NCBI GenBank assembly: GCA_963921795.1
Contig: OY997644.1
Span: 2,906,254 to 2,970,253, forward strand
From: Nannobrachium achirus
Taxonomy: Eukaryota; Chordata; Actinopteri; Myctophiformes; Myctophidae
Reading direction: 5' to 3'
DNA length: 64,000 bases
Below are positions 45,234 to 56,786 of this stretch, piece after piece. The notes beneath the pieces were generated by a model, which saw only the letters and a list, made by a program, of their open reading frames with translations, made no database searches and was not told the DNA's origin. The number at the start of each line of letters is the position of its first letter. Position 1 is the stretch's first letter. The translations under genes were made by a program, and so were the position numbers.

Positions 45234-45500
45234 TGAAAAATAGCAGATATACAAGCTCACAGCGCGGCACCGAGTGCCGCGCTGCAAGCTTGTAGATCTG
45301 CTATTTTTGAAAAAGTCGTGAAAATGTGTACAAATCTTTGGATATATGTATTTTCAAAGCGAACGTTTGTGACTCAAATTTTGCTTCTGGGTGGTCCCTG
45401 GAACTAAATATTTTGAGATGGGGGTCCGTGGCCAAATACATATCATTTTGGGGGTCCTTCACATGAAAAGGTTTGAGAACCACTGACATTGTAGTCTCTC
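45234..45500. mobile_element. hAT fragment with cassette variant
   Basis: Cassette at 45234-45308 (AAAAATAGCAGATATACAAG, centre CGCGGCACCGAGTGCCGCGC) followed by CTTCTGGGTGGTCCCTGGAA, GAGATGGGGGTCCGTGGCCA and the terminus GGTTTGAGAACCACTG at 45470-45485. The left terminus is missing. A further left half cassette is at 45652-45690. Confidence 0.6.
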
Positions 45501-45756
45501 AAGAACAGAGCTCCAGTTAAGTGAAAAGGACCTTTTCTTTGACGATGGCTGGCCAGATTGCTGACATAGAAACATAGGTTTTTTAAAAAAAACCTTAGAA
45601 GGATTAAAAATAACACTAGAATCGGGTCAAAATTCTAATTTTCACGATTTAAAAAAAATAGCAGATATACAAGCTCACAGCGCGGCACCGAAAGCATAAA
45701 ATAATGATACACAATAATGTGTACCCGTTCTGAATGGGTTAATATAGTGATCCCTC

Positions 45757-46016
45757 TGATAGTAAAATATGTTATTGTTGTTTAACATGGTATAGATACC
45801 ATTTTCAGTGTCAATGTCATGATGTTTTGAACAACTAACTAACGCAGGAGAATGACCACTGAGAGATGCCAATCAGGTCATTATGTACAGGACACAGGAT
45901 AACAAAACGCCAAACATACTATCTGCCCTTACGACTGGTGCCTGTAACACGAAAACATCTGATATCCATTGCTCTACTACTTGTCATGTTTAACTTTGTC
46001 CAATCAGAATGTGACT
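45757..46016 (+). repeat. 5' long terminal repeat (visible part)
   Basis: TGATAGTAAAATATGTTATT to CAATCAGAATGTGACT is repeated at 50836-51097 with only a 2-base indel (CTACTACTTG versus CTACTGTACTTG). The true 3' end of the LTR is beyond 46016 but cannot be set because the second copy runs into the assembly gap. Confidence 0.9.
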
Positions 46017-46533
46017 AATGTATTCTGTAAATCCATATATCTGTGAAATCATTATGCTTGTCACTCAGAGAGAAGCAACGATGGGTGATTTTGCTCTACT
46101 GTACTGCTGTACAGTAATTTGAACTCTGACTAAACTTCAACACAAAACGCATATTCCCTGGTGTGGACATTCATCATTTCTTGTGTGTGGAGTACTTTAT
46201 TATGGTTGGGGAAAACTGTTTATCAATATGGAATATGATCCGAAATTCCATCAAATGGCCCATTCGATTGCCGGATTAGCTCCGAGGAGATATTGGGGAC
46301 TCAACTTTGTTGGACTCATTTTGTCTCCCCCGCTGCTAGAACCAGTTAACAACCAGCCGAGGATATTATCGGACGTTTCCCCTGACTCCCCACGGAGTAA
46401 CACTGAAAGAACTCTCTCCACGTTTTTTTCCTCCTGCGCGCGGAGAAATTACCATGGGACGTCTATTCCGCCAGCTGAGGTGGCAAGCAAACTAGCTTTT
46501 ATTTCATCCTCCACCTACCCGACCAGCTGCAAA

Positions 46534-46929
46534 ATGGGAAATGCACAGGGAGGCAGAAAACACCTGCCGAAATCTAAACAACCTTTTTACAAACGGAACA
46601 ACACCTTTGAGTTTGAAGCGTCTCTTCAAAGCTTGGAGAATGAACTGATAACAGCTTTAATGGCCAAGATAGACAATGAGGAAATGAAACAGGTTGTTTC
46701 TAGGTGCCCCACAATTGCACCATTTTTGCCCATATGGAGAAAGGAATTCGGATATGATGACTCTCTCCCACATCAACATATCGATAAAATCTCACAACGG
46801 TCTGAAGAAAGCCGAAATGGAGGCAGCCAGGGTTGGCTCTGGCACAGCGTTCCACACCAGGGACCGGACACAGACAGTTTCTCTCACAGAGACTTGAGAG
46901 GCGGGCTTCATTCTCACACACTGTCCTAA
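46534..46929 (+). CDS. Hypothetical Gag-like ORF of the LTR element
   Basis: The frame is open from 46183 (248 codons), and an internal ATG at 46534 starts MGNAQGGRKHLPKSKQPFYK. A Gly at position 2 followed by basic residues could be an N-myristoylation and membrane-targeting signal, as in retroviral matrix proteins. An acidic/helical stretch follows (LQSLENELITALMAKIDNEE). No capsid or zinc-knuckle motif is seen. The position just inside the 5' LTR suits gag. Function is inferred only, and the last part may be frameshifted. Confidence 0.35.
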   Translation: MGNAQGGRKHLPKSKQPFYKRNNTFEFEASLQSLENELITALMAKIDNEEMKQVVSRCPTIAPFLPIWRKEFGYDDSLPHQHIDKISQRSEESRNGGSQGWLWHSVPHQGPDTDSFSHRDLRGGLHSHTLS

Positions 46930-47716
46930 TTCAACAGAACCCAGGTCATACGTTTATACCTGCTGTCTTAAGAGTCTAGCTAGCTCTTAACACAGCTGCG
47001 TTTTTATTGTTTAATGTTTTTAGTCTATTGTTTCGTCGCTTTTTGAAGACCTCACAGCCGTTGGTCCGGAACTGTGGGTCTTACGTTGGCAGCACAAAAC
47101 TTCATTTTATTAAGATTTGCATTCATCCTGAAGTTAGTCAAGTCTCCTGAGTTGCACTACAACAGAAGTTGTTCTTACTCCTTCTGTTGTGAATTAAGTC
47201 AAGTCAGGATTTCACCGCCGGACCAGCATTCTGTTTCCTGGTTCTGTAGGAAGTTTTGGCCAGTGCATAAGACCGACACAGCTGGTTTTCAGCTATCTTA
47301 TTTAACCAGATTACTGAGAAGTTATGGTTATTTGATCATGTTACGCTTACACGTCTTCGTTTTCGTCTCAGTCTTTTCTTATTTTATTTATTTTTTATTT
47401 TCCGTCTCAGGTGACTCTGAGATGTTGAATACAGGAGCTTTTTATCTCAGCGCTCCCAAGAACATTTTTAAGAAACATGACCATTCAAGCTAAAAAAAGC
47501 CCCCTGCTCCGAGAAGCAGTGTTTTTATCGTGTAAAACCTGGACCCACACGGATGAGATGTTACAATCTAAACCCAGAACCTCCTTTTAACCTGGAGTCA
47601 TTCTGGAAGATCAGCGGGGACTTCCATTTACCAACAATACCTGAAACCTTTCCTGGAACATTTCAATGGATATGTGCGAAGCTGCGGAGAAATTGGACAT
47701 TATTGCCACTGGATGC

Positions 47717-47905
47717 CTTTCACTCACAACGCGATGGGACGCGTTGTGAGCTTGTAGATCTGCAAACCTCATCAGGAAGGAACAGACAACGCAAACAATG
47801 TTTTCAGATGCTGACGGGCTTGACAAGGCCCCCCCAGCCGAACCTGGCTGGCACTGCCTTTCACTCACAACGCGATGGGACGCGTTGTGAGCTTGTAGAT
47901 CTGCT
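47717..47905. repeat. Two tandem truncated cassettes inside the LTR element
   Basis: CTTTCACTCACAACGCGATG with continuation GGACGCGTTGTGAGCTTGTA and GATCTGC occurs twice, at 47717-47763 and 47859-47905. In both the left arm lacks its GATCTACAAG half, so the stem is reduced to CTCACAACGCG/CGCGTTGTGAG. Confidence 0.8.
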
Positions 47906-50835
47906 ACGCGACTTTCTGGATTACAATGTCCCGAAAAACAAACACTCTTTTGACCTTGGGGACGTCCAGATGGTACTATATTTTGTTTACTTTTGACTAA
48001 GTACGACTTCTGAAAAAAAAGAAATCAAGTTCTGACTGACAAACCCTTTTATTAGTGTTAAATGTATGATATATATTGTCTGTCTAATCCTCTCTAATCC
48101 CATTTTCCTCCCGTGGTTACATTTTGGTCTGTCTATTATGAAAGAAGAGAAAAAAAAATCAGGCCAAGGTGAAGTGAGCAGTGCTACGGAATTCATGTGT
48201 TCTGTGCTTATCTTGCTTATGCTGCTGGCTCGCTTGCGCTTCTGCTTGCCTGCGCTCGCTTGACCGATGCTTACATTTTGGTTTATGGTTTATTATTGTT
48301 TTAGTTTGAAAAAAACTATGAGGGGGAGAAGCCACAAGTCGCTTCTCAGCATTTTGACTCTGTGTTTGACCTTGCTCCTTCTCTCGAAAAGGGTCTCACT
48401 TTGTTTTGTTTTGTTCTACCCACTTGCCCGGTTTACCTCCCTGTCTGAATTATGTGTACATATGACCTTTGGATAACAATGCACTGGGGTTATATTTGAA
48501 TCTGTCTTTGGTTTTTCTCCCTCTGCCTTAATTATTTTTTTTCAATAACAGGTGACAGGGATTATTTTTACTTAAGTTATTTCATTATTATGACAGGATG
48601 GAATCGACCTGGATAGACAGGTATAGTGGAAACTCCACTACACTCGCTAACCAACTTGACTGACTGACTGACTGACTGTTTTATTTCAATTTTATTTTTA
48701 ACGGGTTTTCTTCTGTCCTTCTGTTTTGTCGTGAAAGACACTATTTCCTGTAACAACTGAACGCTGGCTGACTTGTTGAGATTGCCAACTCAACATTTTA
48801 ACTCAGATCCTCAATTATTTCGTAATCCTGTTCTTTTAAACCACATCTTAGGGACATGAACCAAAAACGTTTACTTTCACCAATATTTGCCAAAATCCAT
48901 TTTTGACACATAACTGCAGTATGTGTTAAAAGGGAAGAGAGGCTTATCAGTAATCATGTCCATAATCATTATTATCAATATTATTGTTATCTCTATTTTC
49001 AACCTTGCCCTGTTTTACTCAACCTTTAATTTATCCTTCTTGGTTTATTCTGGGTAATCCCTTATCCTCTTTACTTGAGTAAAAGTACTTTGATTACTCC
49101 CTCAGCAGGCTGAAACCGTTCCAAAAACAATTTATATGGCTGGGCTCATTCAAACCTTTTCAGTCAAATTCCACAATTATTACAACCCTACTGGGCTTAT
49201 ACGGGATTACACATTATGGGAAAAAAAATGACATTATGATTATGTTATGTATTTTATTATTATTATTTTACTTCTTTAAAGTCTCTCTCTCTGGGACACT
49301 TTCAGTAGAGAGGCTTTCAGCAGGCCTCGCTAACTATTGTTTTGGGAAAACCTTATCTTGTTATGGTACACCTCGTCTCAGAGGCCTTACTCTCACTTTA
49401 ACTCTAATGTCTAACCATACACTCTACTTCTGTACTGTATATGATTATTGATTTTTATTGACCATTATTTTAACAAATTACCCTCCAAACATCAACAAAA
49501 CAATTTTTGTCACACCCAATATTTTTGGCTGTGGCAAACGGGAGGGAATGTGTTGTGCTTGGAGAATTAATATTTGGGTTTTCATCTCATTTTATTCCAG
49601 AATATATATATTTCATTTTTTTTTTTTTTGCTTAACCGTGTTTAAATCTGTTTCCCCCTAACAGAACAAACTACAAACTTATTACAATTAGACACAAATC
49701 GTGTCCTTGGGTGATGTATATCTAAAACAAATCAAACATGTCTATACATAAATACACACAATGGTCTTAACTTCCAAGTAATTCTGATGTTTACTTTATT
49801 TTTCAGATTAATTGACTTATCTATTGACAGACGGTCCATATCTCTTCCCATGATCTGTGAGGGACGATCATTTTTCGTGAGTACGAGGATTCAAGTCACA
49901 TGAGTTCCTATATCATTTTTGTTAATATTTACAGTTGTCTTGTCCCAACATACAACTCTCTTCTTTTGATAAGATCTCATAGCCTCGTCCTGGAAATGTT
50001 AAATACTGAAATGTCATATTCGTTATAAAACCTTACTGGAAATGATGAGGACAGAGGTCCTACCTTACTGTTGTGGAGTCAAAAAGTCCCCCCTGGCTGG
50101 GACACCCTGGCGAAGGTCATAGGTCAAGCAAGGAATGGACCATGACGCTCCACCACACTAATAAAATTTTCAAAATTCTACATTCGTCAATCTCAGGTGA
50201 TGACTTCACCAAATAAATCAAAACTTCTAAAGAAAAAATATATTCTCTTTCATTAAATGCACTCTCTGTAGTGCACCCCACCATCAACCCAGGTGAGGCT
50301 GTGAAGAAACTTTGGAAAGATTCTAAATTTAGTGATAAAGTTTGTCATGGTGCGACAGGACAATGTTTGTTATTGATGGATCAAAGGTTTCCTTTTCCTA
50401 TCAATATATTTTAAGGAACGTGTGATTTTCTCCTCTCTCTCATAAAAATATTCTAACTCATGTTAACTAAACGTTACAGGCCCCAAATTATAAGAGAAAA
50501 TATCCTTGGTTTAATCTCAGACTGCCCTTTGACGCACTCCCCCTAATGATTCCAAATTATACAGTCCTTTATCTTTCATTATCAAAATATTTTCACCTTT
50601 GGTTGTATTCTGATTTAAATACCTTTAAAAATACTTAAATACCTTTGGAAATATACAGTTCTTTTAACTCTCCTCTTTACAACTTAAAGCTATCGAAATG
50701 TTTATGTTGACTTAAAAATTTTCAATGATTGTTTTCCGTTTCAAATACTTTTAAAAAGTTTAACCCATGTTTTCTTCCCTTGTTGTTTATGCTGCCTTGA
50801 CATTTAACACTTCAAATGCTATCTCAGGAGGGAAT

Positions 50836-51097
50836 TGATAGTAAAATATGTTATTGTTGTTTAACATGGTATAGATACCATTTTCAGTGTCAATGTCATG
50901 ATGTTTTGAACAACTAACTAACGCAGGAGAATGACCACTGAGAGATGCCAATCAGGTCATTATGTACAGGACACAGGATAACAAAACGCCAAACATACTA
51001 TCTGCCCTTACGACTGGTGCCTGTAACACGAAAACATCTGATATCCATTGCTCTACTGTACTTGTCATGTTTAACTTTGTCCAATCAGAATGTGACT
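50836..51097 (+). repeat. 3' long terminal repeat, cut by assembly gap
   Basis: Second copy of the LTR starting TGATAGTAAAATATG. It is interrupted at GTGACT by the run of N. Confidence 0.9.
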
Positions 51098-51297
51098 NNN
51101 NNNNNNNNNNNNNNNNNNNNNNNNNNNNNNNNNNNNNNNNNNNNNNNNNNNNNNNNNNNNNNNNNNNNNNNNNNNNNNNNNNNNNNNNNNNNNNNNNNNN
51201 NNNNNNNNNNNNNNNNNNNNNNNNNNNNNNNNNNNNNNNNNNNNNNNNNNNNNNNNNNNNNNNNNNNNNNNNNNNNNNNNNNNNNNNNNNNNNNNNN
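51098..51297. other. Assembly gap of 200 N
   Basis: Exactly 200 unspecified bases, the round number suggesting a placeholder of unknown true length. Any frame crossing it is meaningless. Confidence 1.
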
Positions 51298-51534
51298 GCT
51301 ATGGGGGCACTCAGAGGGGATGACTGGCGTCTCCTGGTGGGCAGTCGATGTGTTAATGATGAAACCAAAAAAATGTTTATGGATTACATAGAAAATAGTA
51401 TCAGGAAGAGTCACAAATATTTGTGTAATTTTAGAGAAAGTTTTGTCAGAATAAATTTAAAATATGTTGAAAGATTGACAACATGGGCCTCACACAGAGT
51501 GTTGATTATGAAAAAAATATACAGATTTAATTAA
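51298..51534 (+). CDS. C-terminal piece of an unidentified protein after the gap
   Basis: A frame open from the gap edge reads RGDDWRLLVGSRCVNDET, KKMFMDYIENSIRK, FRESFVRINLKYVERLTTW and ends MKKIYRFN then stop. Part may begin at an acceptor-like CACTCAG at 51309-51315. It is not an LTR continuation. I do not recognise it; it could be a transposable-element or host exon. Confidence 0.35.
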   Translation, partial: AMGALRGDDWRLLVGSRCVNDETKKMFMDYIENSIRKSHKYLCNFRESFVRINLKYVERLTTWASHRVLIMKKIYRFN

Positions 51535-52010
51535 TTTTCACAAAACTATAGTGGATCACAGGTTAGTTATGATAAAGGACTTTGATAAAGTGAGTAACTT
51601 AAGAAAGGTGAACTTCATTTTATGAACAATTATTGTCATGTCACACCATATGACGATTTTAGGCACAAGTACAACAAACTGCTGAATAAAGTCTGATTCC
51701 AATAAAATATCTAAAAACAAAATGTGTTTCCATAAGGTTGAGAGTGAGTAGAACAAAAGTAAATAATTTTTATGCCTGCTATTTAAAGTTGTTTTAAAAA
51801 CACATTTTTTGGGGCGTCACGTCACTGACCCAGTTGCGTGAGTTTTTATTAATAGTAATTTGTGTATCCCATCCCCCGTAGCGCAGCCCCCTCCACTCCC
51901 GGGGAGGAGGAGAAGAGACAGACAGACAGCCTCAGTCTGGAGAAATGCTGATAAACACAGCGTTTCCATTTCATCAATATAGAGGCTATATCCTTCTTCA
52001 GAGCTCTCAG

Positions 52011-52155
<145 letters not shown>

Positions 52156-52265
52156 AGTGTGTGTGGCCGTGCGATGCGACGCAAGCGAGCGTGTGAGAAC
52201 AGAGCTAGCGGGGGCTACGGGCAGCGGGGGGAAGTTGGCAAGCCCCCCGCATGTATAGGGTGTGC

Positions 52266-52419
52266 CAAATGTAGTTCTAAGAGCGGCCATTTCTTGGATA
52301 AACACAGCCTTACACAGGTGTTCTGATTAGACTATAGCATTAGTTCTATGCAATCAAACAATTGAAACACCTGTGTTTTTACCCAAGAAATGGCCGCTAA
52401 GGACTACAATGACGTAGCC
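52266..52419. mobile_element. Short inverted-repeat element
   Basis: TGTAGTTCTAAGAGCGGCCA followed by TTTCTTGGATAAACACAG and ACACAGGTGTT is mirrored by AACACCTGTGTTTTTACCCA, AGAAATGGCCGCTAAGGAC and TACA. Total about 150 bp, no ORF. Confidence 0.6.
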
Positions 52420-54445
52420 GCTGGCACACACTATAGCCCCGCTGCCCGGCGACGAGGCAACATCCCCTCTCGGTGAAACATCGTGTTTTCCATTTCCAAC
52501 AATTAACATAAACAAGCATATTCACATGAACAATGGGGAAGTAACAACCTATTTTGGGGGGAAATATAATTTTTATATGAACAGATTAATATATACATTT
52601 GTGTCTTTAGCTTTAGCTTTAATGCTAGCCCAGTAGCCCTTTGGGAGCAGAGAAGTTGCTTTCTGAGGGCTGCGAGAGCAACCCTGCGGGCGATGGGAAG
52701 AGAATGTACATTGTACAGACATACAGTAAGTAACAGGCAATTAATTACTTTGAATGCCTTATCACGCATCCCACAATGACAAGTGTGACAATGACAATGA
52801 CAATGACAACAAATATTAACTTGTTTCTAAGATGATTTCTTAAAGTGACAGTAACCCTTTAGATGACAGTCCTACTTTAATATTAAGTCCATAATATAGC
52901 TGCAAGCAGCGATAAAGTGGCCAAGGCAGAAAAAGCAGGAAAGCAAAAAAAGCATCAAGGGAAAGCAAAAAAGAAATCAAAGAAAAACTAGAAGCAGTGT
53001 TCTTCCGAACAGGTCTCCGGCAGGTCAGGTGTTTTTTTTTTTTTTGCCTAGTGGTGACTCTATAAAAGGCCAAAGTGAAAAGGGTACCACGTGTTCTTGG
53101 GCCTTTCACGGCAATCGGACGCTGAATGCAGGATTTGAGGTATTGTGTTCCAAAAATGTGTTTTGCAAAAATTGATACACTGGTGGCGCTATAACAGGCC
53201 AATGTGAGAAGGGTGGCATCTGTTCCTTGGCCTAGTGGGAATGTGTGTGCAAAATCTCACACACATAGCAGGCTGCAGTTCATGATTTGAGACATTTTGT
53301 TCAAAAAGGAGCAATCCTGCAAACCTTGGAATTCAATGTTAGCCAATTAGATAGAATATGATATCGGACAAATCCGTCATGATTACATCACTGTAGAGAT
53401 ACTGTGTACTGATTTGTGTGATTTTCGGATAACATCTGAAGGAGTAATATCGAAGAATGTGTTTTACATACTGTAAGTCGGCCTTCTGGTGGCGCTATAA
53501 ATGGCAGATGTGAAAAATGCAGGGCAGAGGTTTTTTCCTTGGCCTCTGGGAAGTGTGCATACAAAGGTTTACACTAATCGGTGCTTATAGGTAAAAGCAC
53601 AAATTGGCCTCTACACAACATGTATGCAAAAGACTGTATATGTAACAGACATAAAATACTGTGATACTATTCACCTGGACAGTTTATGATGCTGTACATA
53701 GTAAGCCTTGCCGAGCCATGAGGCCCATATGACTCGGCCGAGCCATGAGGCTCATAGGGCAGGAGCCTATCTCCTGTTTCTGTAGCATGAGGCAGCTTGA
53801 TGTACAAGTACACCCCCTTGACATGACACTAGCATGTCGCAGGGACTTACCCCCAATCCAACCCTTGATGCTGAGTGCCAAGCAGGGAGGCACTGGGTCC
53901 CATTTTTTAGAGGCTAACATATAAATGGATAACGTGGTTAAAATGATTAATGCTACAGCACAGCTGTTCAAAGTGGGGGCCAAATTTAAACCATTTCAAC
54001 CTAGCGTCCCTGTTGAGAGCATGTCATTGGTGTAAACAAAACATTTAGAACTAGAAGCAGTGCTCTTCTGAGCACAGGTCTCCACCAGGCCAGGCGTCCT
54101 GTTGGTGCTACTGTATAATAGGCCAATGTAAAAAGGGTGGCATATGTTCTTCACCTTAGACCTTTCATGGCAATCGGACACTGCATGCATGATTTGAGGC
54201 ATTGTGTTCCAAAAATATGTTTTGCTACAGTCTACCTGCTGGTGGCGCTATAACAGGCCAATGTGCATTTGTTCCTTGACATAGTGGGAATATGTGTGGC
54301 AAATTTCACGGTAATCGCAAGCTGCGTTGATGATTTGAGGCATTTTGCTCAAAAACTGAGCAATCCTGCAAACTTTGGAAGCTAATATTAGCCAATAAGG
54401 ATGGAATATGAAATATCAGACGGATCAGACTTGATCACATGACTA

Positions 54446-55913
54446 TAGAGATTGTGGCCCTCATTTATCAACGTGGTGCAGATCAAAATTTGGGTGTACA
54501 CCGAAATTTAGGCAAGTCTCGGCATTTATCATTTCAACTTGACTTTGACTTTGGTCTAGGGTAGGATCAAATCTCACGTCAAGTCCTGAGGTGGTGTAGG
54601 AATCATCCTACACCACTTTGTTCCATTGTAGACGTGCGGAGCACCATTGTTTAATTATCTGACAGGCAATGGACACATGTATCCACTTGAAAATGTATAT
54701 CCAACACAATAATAAATAATCCTGTGAAAATATAACATTTTATAAAAGCATAGCCTATAGCCGGCTACATCATGGACATTCACGCCGATTTTATTTTCAA
54801 GTTACAATGACAAGCATTAAGAGCCAGATCTCCAATCTTAAGATTTATTCTGTTAAAGCAATTAACAGTAGATTTCTTCCATATATATTTAAATTATATA
54901 TGGAAGAAATCTACTGTTAATTGCTTTAACAGAATAAATCTTAAGATTGGAGATCTGGCTCAGAACAAGCACAGATACGAACGCATGCGAGAGCATTTTC
55001 GGGACCAGCGCGACGCCGCTGTGAGTCTTGAGTCCTTTTAAATATGGATAAAACCGAAGGTCCAACCTGGCTTGGCTGTGCCCAGCCCACACGCTCAGCA
55101 CGCACGCTGCGGATGATTTATTTGGGGGTCCACGGCTATAACTCTATGGTCCACGGCCCACCGGGGAGAAGACCAGCGCACAGCAACGGTAGACCCACCT
55201 ACATGATCGCTAGTTTAAGCACTCAAACGTGCATAGCGCTCGTCGCCGAAATTGGGTTAAATTAATATCCAAAACGTAACCGTGGGGTCTCTCAATTTAT
55301 ACAGTAGCCTAGCTACTGTACACTATGCTGGAAACCCGACGTGGCGAGCCGTGAGATCATGGCCATGGGGAATTATGATTGCTTGTAACCAAATGAACGC
55401 GCTCTGTCTGCGCACGCACGGCACGGGTAGGCTATGGTTTAAATTAATATCCAAAAGTATTCATGGCAGTGACCAGTGACTTGTGTCATTCATGTCGGCT
55501 GCGGTGCTATAGCCTCCTTGTCAAAGATTGTACCGTTGGTTAATCCCACGTTTCCACTGTCAAAGACTGCTGTGTAAACCAAAATGCTGCTGTTCCAAGT
55601 AGCCTAGTTGCGTGTGTAGGTGTGTGTGTGCGTGCGTGCATGTGTGCGTGGTCTGTGTGGGACGCGGACATGTCTTTTCTTTGGTTGTTAGGTCGTATTC
55701 GGGTTGTTCTGGTCGTAAAATGGGGGCGTTTCGAGAATAATTAAGGGCGTGTTATTTAAATTTCAGCCTGCGCATTTATCAACGCTGGGATCAAATGTAC
55801 GCCAGGTGTGTCTGTATAGGAAGCATTGATAAATGCCGTGCACACGTTGCCCTACGCAAAATTTGGTGAAAAAAATAGACCATTTTTTACACTCCATTGA
55901 TAAATGAGGGCCA
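54446..55913. mobile_element. ~1.47-kb element with TGGCCCTCATTTATCAA ends
   Basis: Ends TGGCCCTCATTTATCAA and TTGATAAATGAGGGCCA are perfect inverted repeats. Comparison with the uninterrupted sequence at 53395-53425 (GTAGAGATACTGTGTACTG) shows it inserted there. Inside are a perfect 67-bp palindrome, GC-rich sequence and several short open frames, none recognisable. Superfamily unresolved. Confidence 0.75.
54821..54961. repeat. Perfect 67-bp inverted repeat, 7-nt spacer
   Basis: Arms 54821-54887 and 54895-54961 are reverse complements at all 67 positions, starting GAGCCAGATCTCCAATCTTA. The spacer is TTTAAAT. A transcript would fold into one uninterrupted long hairpin. Confidence 0.97.
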
Positions 55914-56184
55914 GACTGTGTACTGATTTGTGTTATTTTTTAACACAATCTGAAGGAGTAATATCCAAAAATGTGTTTTACATAAGTCAGCCCAAAGGTG
56001 GTGCTATAAAAGGCTGATGTGAAAAATGCAGTGAAAAGGTTTTTCCTTGGCCGCTAGGGAGTGCGTGTACAAAGTTTGACACTGATCAGTGGAGTTATAG
56101 GTAAAACCACAAATCGGCCTGTTTGAGTCTGATAAAAAAAAAAGTGGCATTTCTTCCTCGGCCTAGTGGGAATGTGTGTGTGGT

Positions 56185-56485
56185 TGTGTTGGTAGTTTCT
56201 GAGTATTTTTTGCTTTGTTTAACAATGACAGTGTGATACTTGTTTGCACTAACTAGCATTGACTGCTATGGTCTCTTTTGCAAGACACTTTATGTATATA
56301 TACTTATATATTATTCACCCCCTCTATTGATGCACCTTCTCTTTATTGGTACTGTACTGCTCTTGTCTTTGTTTTGTTTTTTTCCCTCTTATCTATCTTT
56401 TCTTACGTCTCTGTAACTTTGTAAATAACTGTATACTGCTGTGCTACTACTGGACAACTGAATTTCCCCCTTGGGATAATAAAGG

Positions 56486-56527
<42 letters not shown>
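56185..56527 (+). mobile_element. LINE 3' tail with (ATCT)n end
   Basis: AT-rich 3' UTR ending GGACAACTGAATTTCCCCCT then TGGGATAATAAAGG and about ten ATCT units, a familiar ending of fish LINEs. It interrupts the composite repeat at 52893-56790. Confidence 0.65.
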
Positions 56528-56786
56528 AAATTTGTAAGAGTAGTGTACAGAAATGTGTTTTGCGAACATCGGCCTCATGGTGACGCTAGAACAGGCCCAT
56601 TTGAAAAATGTGGGTCAGAGGTTCTGAATTGGCATCCAGGGAGTGTGTGTGCTCATTTTGGCAGCGACCGGGCCAACGACGACTGAGATTAGGTGGTAAC
56701 AAACTGCGAGGATGCACGCACGGACACACACGGAAGGGAAAACATACTCTCCCCCATGCCTTCGGCTGGTGGAGACAACAATGCAA

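Larger units (their letters stand above)
45757..51097 (+). mobile_element. Young LTR retroelement without recognisable pol
   Basis: Direct near-identical repeats of at least 260 bp bound about 4.8 kb. A purine tract, AGGAGGGAA, lies directly before the 3' copy at 50836. No protease, RT, RNase H or integrase motif is visible in any frame of the interior, which is AT-rich from 47 to 50.8 kb. A short ORF at 46534 is the only candidate product. The 3' copy ends in a 200-N gap, so the target duplication cannot be checked. Likely a non-autonomous (LARD-like) element. Confidence 0.8.

Noticed and set aside
28888-45308. CRISPR-like array from the repeated palindromes
   Set aside because: The repeats are irregularly spaced by kilobases, lie in eukaryotic transposons and have no cas genes.
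46183-46533. Extension of the MGNAQG frame to an upstream ATG at 46183
   Set aside because: The sequence upstream of 46534 is probably LTR or leader. The ATG followed by Gly-Asn is the more plausible start if the ORF is used.
50945-51534. Open frames of 138-190 codons crossing the assembly gap
   Set aside because: They contain only unknown residues across 200 N, so continuity is not real.
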